The notes beneath the pieces are model-generated. The model saw only the letters and a list, made by a program, of their open reading frames with translations, was not told where the DNA came from and searched no databases. Positions 1 to 7,374 of a DNA stretch of 64,000 nucleotides are shown one piece after another. The translations under genes and the position numbers were made by a program. Source of the stretch: Azoarcus sp. L1K30 (GTDB lineage: Bacteria > Pseudomonadota > Gammaproteobacteria > Burkholderiales > Rhodocyclaceae); NCBI RefSeq assembly GCF_018122735.1, contig NZ_JAGRRD010000001.1, positions 268,375 through 332,374 of the forward strand, read 5' to 3'. How positions within the stretch are numbered: position 1 is the first letter of the stretch; every line of letters starts with the position of its first letter.

Positions 1-266
1 GGCGTTTCGACGATTCCCGCTTCAACCGCGAGCGGATTGCGGGGAATCCACAGCCATCCGCCCGACCAGGCGCTTGTCCCGCCGAGTGTCGCCGCCTTCT
101 CGACCACCAGCACCTTCAGGCCCAGGTGTGCGGCCACGACAGCACTCGAAAGTCCGCCCGCGCCGGAGCCGACGACCAGCAGGTCGACTTCGGTGGTGTG
201 TGTGTCGTGTATTGCCTGCACTGTCTTGAGCAACCTTGTCCGAATTCGGTGGTGATGCGTGCGCAT
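1..266 (-). CDS. FAD-binding dehydrogenase, N-terminal part (cut by window edge)
   Basis: The minus strand encodes an N-terminal Rossmann FAD site, GSGAGG followed by a VVEK-type ribose-binding Glu and a TLGGTSAWSGG segment. This is the signature of the fumarate reductase / 3-ketosteroid-dehydrogenase (KstD) flavoprotein family. Only about the first 88 codons lie in the window; the rest extends past position 1. The ATG at 266 opens the frame, but a TTG at 233 and a GTG at 221 lie closer to the fold and an AAGG precedes them, so the start is uncertain. It follows the shikimate dehydrogenase paralogue by about 60 bases on the same strand and probably shares its transcript. A role in dehydrogenating an alicyclic acid is inferred from context only. 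Confidence 0.75.
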   Translation of the reverse strand, partial: MRTHHHRIRTRLLKTVQAIHDTHTTEVDLLVVGSGAGGLSSAVVAAHLGLKVLVVEKAATLGGTSAWSGGWLWIPRNPLAVEAGIVET

Positions 267-327
267 GTCGAGGACCAACGACCACGTTCGTCCTGCGCGG
301 GGGGCTTGTGGAGCGCGCGGCGGGTGT

Positions 328-1152
328 TCAGCCCGTGTGATGGAGCGGACCGGCTTCGAGGACGAAATCGATCATGCGGTCGCGTACCGCCGCAAACATG
401 CCGGTTCCGACCTGCGTGTTGCAGCCGCGGTCGCGCGCAGCCTGGATCAGAGGCGTGACTTCCGGTGCGGTAATGACGTCGCCGACGAACATTGAAGCGG
501 TCAAGCGGTCGGTTTGCACCGGCATGGGATCGTCGGGCCGCATTCCGGCTGGCGTTGCGTTGACGATGATGTCGAAACCGGTCGGGTCCGAACTGCCGCT
601 CCGGACCTTGTCGCCATGGCGCGCCTTGAGCCGGTCAATGAGGTCTTCACGACGTTTGGCGTCGCCGTCGAAGATCGCAATCTCGCTGACGCCGGCGTCG
701 AGCAGCGCAAGGGCGATGGCCGAGCCCGCGCCACCGGCACCGACCAGCAGCGCACGCTTGCCTTCGGGCTGGCACCCGGCGACGCGGATGCCGGCGACGA
801 AGCCTTCGCCGTCGCACATGTCGCCATGCCAGGTGCCATCCTCATTGCGACGCATGATGTTGGCCGCGCCGAGAAAGCGTGATCTCTCGGTTGCCGAGGC
901 GCAGTGGGCGTAGGCGGCGAACTTGTGCGGCACGGTGATGCTGAGTCCGTCGAGGTTCTTCATCAGACTTGCGCCGCGGATGAAGGCATCGAGGTCTGCC
1001 GGGGAGACATGCATCGGCACGAGTACGGCATTGATTCCGCGACGGACAAGGGCAGCGGTGACACCCGCCGGTGATTTCACTTGGGCGATGGGGTCGCCGA
1101 CGATGCCGAGGACGCGGGTTTCGCCGCTCAGGCCGGGTATGCGGTCAGTCAT
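328..1152 (-). CDS. Shikimate dehydrogenase family protein (AroE-like paralogue)
   Basis: 274 aa, a normal AroE length. It should catalyse NAD(P)-dependent oxidation of shikimate or a related cyclitol acid in the cytoplasm. Visible features are the substrate-loop Ser27 (VKSP), the catalytic Lys77 in VPHK, Asn98, and the dinucleotide loop GAGGAG at 138-143. The C-terminal substrate motifs are altered: the usual Tyr-x-Pro reads ITAPEVT, and the usual Gln near the end (GxxMLxxQ) is replaced in GTGMFAAV. Substrate choice may therefore differ from housekeeping AroE. The start at 1152 was chosen because GGAGACAGGA sits directly upstream; a longer frame to 1194 has no such site. It lies in a catabolic cluster, not near aro biosynthesis genes. 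Confidence 0.85.
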   Translation of the reverse strand: MTDRIPGLSGETRVLGIVGDPIAQVKSPAGVTAALVRRGINAVLVPMHVSPADLDAFIRGASLMKNLDGLSITVPHKFAAYAHCASATERSRFLGAANIMRRNEDGTWHGDMCDGEGFVAGIRVAGCQPEGKRALLVGAGGAGSAIALALLDAGVSEIAIFDGDAKRREDLIDRLKARHGDKVRSGSSDPTGFDIIVNATPAGMRPDDPMPVQTDRLTASMFVGDVITAPEVTPLIQAARDRGCNTQVGTGMFAAVRDRMIDFVLEAGPLHHTG

Positions 1153-1168
1153 TCCTGTCTCCATGAAT

Positions 1169-1238
1169 CCGTGTTTTTCTATAAAGTGAAACACGGTTCC
1201 GAAATGAAATCATATTTCAGTTAAAACTGCAACACGGT
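1169..1238. promoter_or_regulatory. Operator-dense region between AroE paralogue and HAD gene
   Basis: Two perfect inverted repeats lie here: CCGTGTTT/AAACACGG (1169-1176 and 1189-1196, 12-base spacer) and TGAAAT/ATTTCA (1205-1210 and 1214-1219, 3-base spacer). The 8-mer AACACGGT recurs at 1190 and 1231, about four helical turns apart. The region is AT-rich against its neighbours and separates divergent genes. The TGAAAT-N3-ATTTCA shape recalls IclR/KdgR-type sites, but the binding protein is not known. Confidence 0.5.
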
Positions 1239-1340
1239 CCTGTTCCCATTCGGGCATTGCGTTGGAAACCGGTTTTCGGCGATGGTGATGTCGTGGCGCG
1301 CCCGGATGGGGGGGCTGATTGAGATCAAGGAGACGGATCG

Positions 1341-1976
1341 ATGCGCATGGAGGCGGTCATCTTCGATTGCGATGGCACGCTGGTCGATAGCGAGGGGCTG
1401 GCAGTGGAGGTGATCGTCGGCTTGCTCGACGAGCGCGGAATCCGTCCGGGTTACGACGCCCTGATGGCCCGTTTTCACGGCGGGCAGTTTTCCGTGTTCG
1501 TTGACGCGTTGTGCCAGGACTATCCAACGATTGACCCCGCGACTTTTACCGCCGAGTTTCGCTCGCGGACGCAGCGTGTTTTTCGTCGCGATCTGAAAGC
1601 CATGCCGGGCGCACGAGCGCTCGTGTCCACACTCGATATCGAAAAGTGTGTGGCGTCCAACGGTCCGCTCGAGAAAATCGAGACCAGCCTGGGTGCAACC
1701 GGACTGCTGCAGTACTTCGACAACCGGATCGTCAGTGCGTACGAGGTCGGATCGTGGAAACCTGATCCGGGGCTGGTGCATGCAGCTTGTGCGAGCATGG
1801 GCGTGCCTGCGGCGCGCTGTCTGCTGATCGAGGACAGCCTCCCTGGCGTGCGGGCAGGCCTGGCTGCGGGTGTTGCCGTCGCCGCTTTCCGCCTCGGAGC
1901 CGACCGCCTGGGTGAGCTGGCACACAAGGTGCAGATGATCGATGAACTGGCACAAGTCCCCCTCCTGCTCGAGTGA
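1341..1976 (+). CDS. HAD-superfamily phosphatase (phosphoglycolate phosphatase / YieH-like)
   Basis: 211 aa. Motif I FDCDGTLVD carries the nucleophile Asp9 and acid Asp11. Motif II is near ASNG, motif III Lys lies in WKPDPG, and motif IV IEDS is near residue 170. The layout, with a helical cap after motif I, matches the subclass I beta-phosphoglucomutase/YieH group, which hydrolyses small phosphorylated metabolites. AAGGAG lies eight bases before the ATG. It is transcribed divergently from the AroE paralogue and sits alone before the dehydratase-like genes. The substrate cannot be read from sequence; a housekeeping repair role or a link to the shikimate cluster are both possible. Confidence 0.85.
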   Translation: MRMEAVIFDCDGTLVDSEGLAVEVIVGLLDERGIRPGYDALMARFHGGQFSVFVDALCQDYPTIDPATFTAEFRSRTQRVFRRDLKAMPGARALVSTLDIEKCVASNGPLEKIETSLGATGLLQYFDNRIVSAYEVGSWKPDPGLVHAACASMGVPAARCLLIEDSLPGVRAGLAAGVAVAAFRLGADRLGELAHKVQMIDELAQVPLLLE

Positions 1977-2045
1977 GTGCGTTGCAAGTCGAAGTTTGAC
2001 CGTGATGTGTTTCGGATGCCCGTGCGGATGCAGAAGGTGTGCGCC

Positions 2046-2061
2046 GTGCGCACAATTGTGC
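2046..2061. promoter_or_regulatory. Palindrome GCACAATTGTGC, candidate IclR operator
   Basis: The 249-base gap 1977-2225 holds a perfect 12-base palindrome, GCACAATTGTGC, at 2050-2061. It overlaps the 10-mer GTGCGCACAA (2046-2055), which also occurs in the inverted repeat upstream of the IclR gene at 9396-9405. A shared site would put the split dehydratase-like genes under that regulator. No other element stands out in this gap. Confidence 0.5.
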
Positions 2062-2225
2062 AAGCACGGGTGCCCGGGTAAGCTGTTCGGGCGGGTAAAG
2101 TGTCGGCTCGCGCCGCGGTGGTCTTGACGCTGCGGCGACGTTGGCTGGCGGGACGGATTCGCGTAAATTGGCCTTCGCAGCCTGATGCGGGCTTGTCGGC
2201 ATATCCCTTTGGCAAAGGTGTTTAG

Positions 2226-3089
2226 ATGACTTTGGATGCGCTTGCTCCTGATTCGAACAATCCGCTTGGCATCGATGGCGTCGAGTTCATTGAATACATC
2301 ACCAACAAGCCGCAGGCCCTTGGTGGCCTGCTGCAGCGTCTTGGATTTGCGCCCATCGCCCGCCATCGCTCACGGGAAGTGATGCTCTACCGGCAGGGGA
2401 CGATGAATCTGATCGTCAACGCCGAGCCGACGGCGACGAATTCCGCCTCTACCTTCCTGTCCGCCGTCGCATTCCGGGTGCGCGACGCGGCGGCGGCGAT
2501 GAAGCATGCGCTGGCCGCCGGCGCGTGGGAGGTGCCACGGCGTACGGCAGCGATGGAGCTGAATATTCCTGGCATCCTTGGTAGTGGCGAGAGCGCCATC
2601 TACTTCGTCGACCGGTATCGGGATTTCTCCATCTACGACGTCGACTTCGTGCCCTTGCCAGGCGTCGACGCCCATCCACCGGCGCTGGGGGGGCTGCACT
2701 ATTTCGGCCTGGTACAGGCCGTCGGTGAGTTCCGCAGTGAGGAGTGGATCGAGTTTTACCAGCATCTGCTGGGCTTCAAACTCCTGCCCGAGAGCAGTTT
2801 CGTCGGTATCCTGCCCAAGGGCTCCCTGCTCGAGAGTCCATGCGGCGGTTTCTATTTCCAGTTGATCGAACCGCCGGACGGTGCCGAAGACGTCCTTTGG
2901 GATGCCGGTCTGGTGCGGATCGGTTTCGGTACGCCCGATGTCCTCGATGCGACGCGGCTGCTCGAACAGCGCGGCATCGTCTTTCTCGATGAAGGCCCGC
3001 TGCACCCCGGGGAAAAGGGGGCGTTGACGCAGGTCTATCTCGAAAGTGTCACTTTCGAGCTGGTGGCCAGCGATGCTGTCAGTGCTTGA
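2226..3089 (+). CDS. VOC / 4-hydroxyphenylpyruvate-dioxygenase-like protein (split dehydratase C-half)
   Basis: 287 aa with two glyoxalase/VOC repeats, homologous to the C-terminal HPPD-like half of bifunctional 3-dehydroshikimate dehydratases such as the one encoded at 4043-5962. The first metal His is present (H158, in LHYFG) and the Glu is present (E278, in VTFELV). The second His, which in the fused paralogue is in VHHISF, is replaced by Arg231 (LVRIGFG). The two-His-one-carboxylate iron site therefore looks broken, and dioxygenase chemistry is unlikely. It is followed 54 bases later by a TIM-barrel gene matching the N-terminal half, so the pair is a split, domain-swapped version of the fused enzyme. 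Confidence 0.8.
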   Translation: MTLDALAPDSNNPLGIDGVEFIEYITNKPQALGGLLQRLGFAPIARHRSREVMLYRQGTMNLIVNAEPTATNSASTFLSAVAFRVRDAAAAMKHALAAGAWEVPRRTAAMELNIPGILGSGESAIYFVDRYRDFSIYDVDFVPLPGVDAHPPALGGLHYFGLVQAVGEFRSEEWIEFYQHLLGFKLLPESSFVGILPKGSLLESPCGGFYFQLIEPPDGAEDVLWDAGLVRIGFGTPDVLDATRLLEQRGIVFLDEGPLHPGEKGALTQVYLESVTFELVASDAVSA

Positions 3090-3143
3090 TCGACGGGTGG
3101 GCGGCTTCGCGCGCATGCGGCCAGCCTGCAGAGGGAGAAAATA

Positions 3144-4010
3144 GTGGATTTCGATTCGGTCGCGCTCGATACGGGGTCAATGGCTGGGCCACTCGAGGTT
3201 CGACTGGAGGCCTCGATCGACCGGGGGTTTCGCAAGCTGGTGTTCTCGGCGTCGGACCTGGTGAATCATCCCGCCGGCGTGGAAGCGGCTGCCGAACTGG
3301 TTCGTCGCAGTGGCGTCGAGGTGCTTGCACTCAGGCAGCTGAGGGATTTCGAAGGACTCGTCGGCCCGCTCCACCTGTACAAGGTCAATGTCGCACAGGG
3401 GCTGATGAATCTGTGCCGGCTCCTCGGCGCTCCGACACTGCTGGTGTCGGCGAGCACCATTCCGGGCGCACACGAGGACCCCGCCCGCGTGGTCCGCGAC
3501 CTGGCCAAGCTGGCGACGATGGCGGTGCCGAAGCGGATCGACATCGCGTACGAAGCTGTTCCTGAATCGAGGGTCGCCGGCGGCATCGTCCGTGCCGAGG
3601 ATCAGGTGTGCGAGGCCGATCGTGCCAACCTCGGCGTCGCGATCGACAGTGGCCATCTCTTTACCAGCGACGACGGTCTCGACGCGGTCGATGCCTGCTA
3701 CGGGCACAAGCTGTTTCTGGTGGGGCTGAGCGATACCATTGCCCGCGACCCGAACGGGCAGTCGGGTGATCGCGCCGATTTCGTCCGCGTCTTTCCGGGC
3801 GATGGCAGTCATGGCGCAGACCTCATCGAATTGGTGCGACGTCTGCGCAAGATCGGTTTTCATGGCGGTTTCTATCTGAATGCGACAAACGCCGACTATG
3901 CGCAACTGCCGGCCGATTTCGTTGCCGCGCGCGCCAGCGATGCGTTGATGTGGTTACAGGAACATCTGCGTCACGTCGATTTACCGCGGCGACGTATCCG
4001 CGGCGCCTGA
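3144..4010 (+). CDS. Sugar phosphate isomerase/epimerase-like TIM barrel (split dehydratase N-half)
   Basis: 288 aa of xylose-isomerase-like TIM barrel. GTG start; GAGGGAG sits six bases upstream. Against the fused dehydratase at 4043-5962 (ligands E134, D165, Q191, E239, numbering as in QuiC1), two ligands remain here (E137 in AYEAV, D168 in IDSGH). The Gln position reads Gly194 (LVGLSD) and the last Glu reads Asn246 (YLNATN). The protein probably does not bind the catalytic divalent metal in the usual way. With its upstream VOC partner it may be a neofunctionalised, binding or regulatory complex, or a degraded duplicate. Its 3' end faces the fused gene tail to tail, 32 bases away. Confidence 0.8.
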   Translation: MDFDSVALDTGSMAGPLEVRLEASIDRGFRKLVFSASDLVNHPAGVEAAAELVRRSGVEVLALRQLRDFEGLVGPLHLYKVNVAQGLMNLCRLLGAPTLLVSASTIPGAHEDPARVVRDLAKLATMAVPKRIDIAYEAVPESRVAGGIVRAEDQVCEADRANLGVAIDSGHLFTSDDGLDAVDACYGHKLFLVGLSDTIARDPNGQSGDRADFVRVFPGDGSHGADLIELVRRLRKIGFHGGFYLNATNADYAQLPADFVAARASDALMWLQEHLRHVDLPRRRIRGA

Positions 4011-4042
4011 CGCTGAAGACGGCTGAAGTCCGTCGTCGGCGC

Positions 4043-5962
4043 TTATTTCAACGCACTCATGTGCGCGACCATGCGCGCTGGCGCATTGGCGGCGCCGTAG
4101 CCGTCGTAGTGATCGACCCGCTGCACGACTTCGAAGTAGAAGCGCTCGGCAAAGACGTCGGTAAACACGTGAAAGTACTCGCCTTCGGGCGTCCGGTCGT
4201 AAAGGATGCCAAGCGACTGGAGTCTGGCGACCAAGTCGTCGGCAAGTTCGAATCGGGTGGGCAGGTCGAGATAGTAATTCGGCGAGACGGCAATGAAGCG
4301 GACGCCGCGTTGGCGCAAGGCTTCGACGGTCGCGAAAATGTCCGAGCAGGTAAAGGAGATGTGGTGAACGCTCGCGCCCGCCAGTTGCGTCATGGTCCGG
4401 GCCGTGTGCGTGTAGTCGCTTTCGGAGACATTAAGGACGAAGCGCAGTTTGCGGTCGTGCGTCGACACACTGCGCGTGCTGATCAGTCCGTAGGGATCGA
4501 TCAGGTCCATGCTCTCACCGGGTTCCGCCCCCAGCACCGTGCGGTAGAAGAGGGTCCAGGCATCGTGGCGAAGTCGCGGCAGGCCTTGCGCAATGTGGTC
4601 TATCGATCGCAGACCGTCCTGGGTCGCCTCGGCGGTCAGTTCGTCTTCGAGCAGGAAGTCGATTTCATACAGGCGTTTCGAGCCCTGACTGGACGGTACG
4701 AAATAGATCAGGCTGTCGTCCGGTGCGCGTATCGCCGGGATCTTCAGTTCATTGGGGCCGATTCTGCCCTCGAATCGAGGGCAGCCGTATGCCGTGGCAC
4801 GGTTGAGCGCGCGCAGCGACTGTTCCGTGGCAATGCCCAGCGCGCAGATCGACGGGCCGTGGCGCAGAAAGTGGGTGTGCGCGAACGAGCCCGGTTCGGC
4901 ATTGAGAATGATGTCGATGTCGCCTTGGCGAAATAGCGTGACCGCCTTCGAGCGGTGCTTGCCGGCACGCCGGAATCCGAGCATGTCCAGCACCCGCGCG
5001 AGCGCGCGTTCGCTATTCGCATCGACGGCGAACTCGATGAATGCGAGGCCATCGAGCGCTGGCAGGGCTGGTGGCTTGAACAGTTCCAGATGGTCGGCGG
5101 TGGCCTTGCGCCGCGCGTCGAGGGCTGCGTCGTCGGTGGTGTCCGCCAGTCGATGTGCTACGGCCTCCTCGAGATAGAGCAGAGACCGGTATGCATCGAT
5201 TGCCGTTGGCCGCGCAGGTGCCGCTCGGAAGTGATCGTTGAAGATCTCGAGCGATAACGGGCCGGTATAGCCGGCGAGCAGGATCTGTTCGAGAAAGTTG
5301 GGGAGGTCGAGCTGACCCTGTCCCGGGAAGCACCGGTAGTGGCGACTCCATTGCAGTACGTCCATATCCTTGACCGGCGCATCTGCAAGCTGGACAAAGG
5401 CAATCTTGTCGCCGGGAATATCACGAATGGCGGCTGGATCGTCACCGAGCGACAGAATGTGGAAACTGTCGAGCAGAATCCCCAGATGCGGATGGTCGGC
5501 CTCGCGTACGAGTTTCCAGGCATGTTCGTAGTGACGGACGTGCCGTGCCCACGCCAGCGCTTCGAACCCGATCGAGATGTTCCGTTTCGCCGCGCGCTCC
5601 GCCAGCGCGTAGAGCTGAGCCGTTGAGCGCGCATCGTCGGCGATTGCGTCCGGTGCGCAACTGGAACATACCAGCAGCATCGTCGCGCCGAGCGCCTCCA
5701 TCACATCGAACTTGCGTTCGACGCGGTCCAGATTGCGTCTGAATTGGGCGTCGCTCGCGCCTTCGAAATCCCGGAACGGCTGATACAGGTCGATGACCAG
5801 CCCCAGTTCGTCGCAAATGCGGCGTACGTCGTGCGCCGAGCCGTGATAGGTATTGAAGTCGTTCTCGAAGATCTCGACCGCATCGAAACGCGCAGAGGCG
5901 ATCGCTTCGAGCTTTTCCTCCAGGGTTCCGCTCAGGCAGACGGTGGCAATGGCGCGGCGCAT
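4043..5962 (-). CDS. quiC1: 3-dehydroshikimate dehydratase, fused TIM barrel + HPPD-like (QuiC1/QsuB type)
   Basis: 639 aa. It converts 3-dehydroshikimate to protocatechuate, the link from quinate/shikimate to the ring-cleavage genes further right. The N-terminal sugar-phosphate-isomerase barrel (residues 1-270) has all four metal ligands at the family positions: E134 (GFEALAW), D165 (DSFHI), Q191 (VQLAD) and E239 (SLEIF). The C-terminal HPPD-like part (300-639) keeps H456 (IDHIA), H534 (HHISF) and E611 (FYFEVV). The start at 5962 is preceded by GGAGAACCCC; a longer frame to 6172 runs into the UspA gene and lacks support. It is the last gene of the minus-strand set uspA-shikimate dehydrogenase-TRAP. 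Confidence 0.93.
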   Translation of the reverse strand: MRRAIATVCLSGTLEEKLEAIASARFDAVEIFENDFNTYHGSAHDVRRICDELGLVIDLYQPFRDFEGASDAQFRRNLDRVERKFDVMEALGATMLLVCSSCAPDAIADDARSTAQLYALAERAAKRNISIGFEALAWARHVRHYEHAWKLVREADHPHLGILLDSFHILSLGDDPAAIRDIPGDKIAFVQLADAPVKDMDVLQWSRHYRCFPGQGQLDLPNFLEQILLAGYTGPLSLEIFNDHFRAAPARPTAIDAYRSLLYLEEAVAHRLADTTDDAALDARRKATADHLELFKPPALPALDGLAFIEFAVDANSERALARVLDMLGFRRAGKHRSKAVTLFRQGDIDIILNAEPGSFAHTHFLRHGPSICALGIATEQSLRALNRATAYGCPRFEGRIGPNELKIPAIRAPDDSLIYFVPSSQGSKRLYEIDFLLEDELTAEATQDGLRSIDHIAQGLPRLRHDAWTLFYRTVLGAEPGESMDLIDPYGLISTRSVSTHDRKLRFVLNVSESDYTHTARTMTQLAGASVHHISFTCSDIFATVEALRQRGVRFIAVSPNYYLDLPTRFELADDLVARLQSLGILYDRTPEGEYFHVFTDVFAERFYFEVVQRVDHYDGYGAANAPARMVAHMSALK

Positions 5963-5991
5963 GGTGGGGTTCTCCGGATTTGGCCAGTGGA

Positions 5992-6414
5992 TCAGCGCAG
6001 CACCAGGACGGGGACGGTACAGCGCTTGAGTACGTCCGCAGTGACGCTGCCCAGCAACAGTTCGCTGACGCCGCGGCGCGCATGAGAGGCCATATGAATG
6101 AGGTCGCAGTGGCGCTCCTTCGCCGTACGAACGATCTCGTCCGCGGGGGCGTCGCTCTCGACGTAGAAGCATTCGGCGGCCACGCCTTCGGCCTTGGCAT
6201 TGTCGGCGACGGGGGTGAGGAAGGCGCGCGCGAGGTCGGCGCGCGCGGCGTTGTCCCGCATTGACTTGCCCAGTCCCTTGGCCACGCCGCTGTCATTGAG
6301 GACGTGGAGAACGGTGACGCGCGCGCCGTGGAGCTTGGCGAACTGGATTGCCTTGAACGCGGCCGCCGTGGATTGTTCCGACCCATCGACGGGTATCAGG
6401 ATGTGCTTGTACAT
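5992..6414 (-). CDS. Universal stress protein UspA family
   Basis: 140 aa single-domain Usp. It starts with YKHILIPVDGS and ends with a G-S-V-T-A-D-V-L-K segment then VPVLVLR, which matches the ATP-binding Usp subgroup (G-2x-G-9x-G-S/T pattern near residues 115-130). It lies between the shikimate dehydrogenase and the dehydratase on the same strand with gaps of about 20-30 bases, so it is probably in their operon. Usp genes are often found in TRAP/aromatic acid operons, where they may bind ATP or bridge to TRAP subunits; that role here is inference. Confidence 0.9.
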   Translation of the reverse strand: MYKHILIPVDGSEQSTAAAFKAIQFAKLHGARVTVLHVLNDSGVAKGLGKSMRDNAARADLARAFLTPVADNAKAEGVAAECFYVESDAPADEIVRTAKERHCDLIHMASHARRGVSELLLGSVTADVLKRCTVPVLVLR

Positions 6415-6436
6415 TGCTGGCTCCGGTTCGAACAGC

Positions 6437-7309
6437 TCAGTTCGACTTGGCGCCGACCATCGACAGGAAATGCGCCCGCATGCGATCCGCGTCCGGTTCG
6501 ATATCGGTGAAGTGACGGAATGCGCCGACGGCCTGAAATACAGCCATGCCGCCGCCGTCGAGCGTGGCGCAGCCCTTGGCCCGCGCCACGCGCAGAAGCT
6601 CGGTTTCGAGCGGGAAGTAGACGATTTCGGCGACCCAGATCCGGCTCTCTATCAGTTCAGCCGGCAACGGAAGACCGGGGAGTTTCGCCATGCCCGTTGG
6701 CGTGCAGTGGATCAGTCCGTCGGTTTCGGCCATCGCGGCGGCGAGGTCGGTACCTGCAACGCAGCGTCCTTCGCCGAAGCGTTCGCACAGACTGGCCGCG
6801 AGTACTTCCGCGCGTGACGGGTCGATGTCGAACACGGTGAGCTGGCGTGCGCCCAGGGACAGCGCTGCATGGGCGACAGCGGCGCCTGCACCGCCCGATC
6901 CGAGTTGCACCACCTTGTCCATGCTGACGCCCGGCAGTCCGCGACGAAAGCCCTCAGCAAAGCCCGAGCAATCGGTGTTGTGGCCGATCGTGCGGCCATT
7001 ACGGATGACGACGGTGTTGACGGCGTTGAGCGCACGGGCTTCGTCCGATAGCTCGTCGAGCAGCGGAACGATCGCCTGTTTGCAGGGGTAGGTAATGTTG
7101 AGGCCGGAATAGCCCATCTGGCGCGCGGCCGTCAGCAACTGGGGCAGGGCGTCGACATCGAGGCCGAGCGGGTCGAGGTCGATCGTCTTATAGACATACC
7201 GAAACCCCTGGGCTTCGCCTTCCTGTTCGTGCATGGCCGGGGTCAGCGAGGCCTGGATGCCGGACCCGATGAGTCCGCAGACGATCGAAGGGTGCTTGGT
7301 ATTACTCAT
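6437..7309 (-). CDS. Quinate/shikimate dehydrogenase (QsuD-like)
   Basis: 290 aa. It resembles NAD-dependent quinate/shikimate dehydrogenases, which oxidise quinate or shikimate to the 3-dehydro acids. The substrate pocket residues are intact: S21 and T23 (ASLTPAMHE), catalytic K77 in YPCKQ, and D113 in HNTDCSGF. The nucleotide loop SGGAG is near 138. The C-terminal Tyr/Gln motif is complete (IVYFPLETELL, then VFQAV), unlike the paralogue at 328-1152. AAGGAGACACAC precedes the ATG at 7309; the longer open frame to 7468 lacks a site. It feeds the dehydratase two genes downstream. Confidence 0.9.
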   Translation of the reverse strand: MSNTKHPSIVCGLIGSGIQASLTPAMHEQEGEAQGFRYVYKTIDLDPLGLDVDALPQLLTAARQMGYSGLNITYPCKQAIVPLLDELSDEARALNAVNTVVIRNGRTIGHNTDCSGFAEGFRRGLPGVSMDKVVQLGSGGAGAAVAHAALSLGARQLTVFDIDPSRAEVLAASLCERFGEGRCVAGTDLAAAMAETDGLIHCTPTGMAKLPGLPLPAELIESRIWVAEIVYFPLETELLRVARAKGCATLDGGGMAVFQAVGAFRHFTDIEPDADRMRAHFLSMVGAKSN

Positions 7310-7374
7310 GTGTGTCTCCTTGAGTGGCCGGCCCTCGGGCCGGCCAGGTGTCGGTTCTGCATTGTTCGGTATCG

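Noticed and set aside
1221..2366. 381-codon open frame on the minus strand
   Set aside because: It is antisense to the HAD gene; composition is His/Arg/Gln-rich with no domain, as expected of a GC-rich shadow frame.
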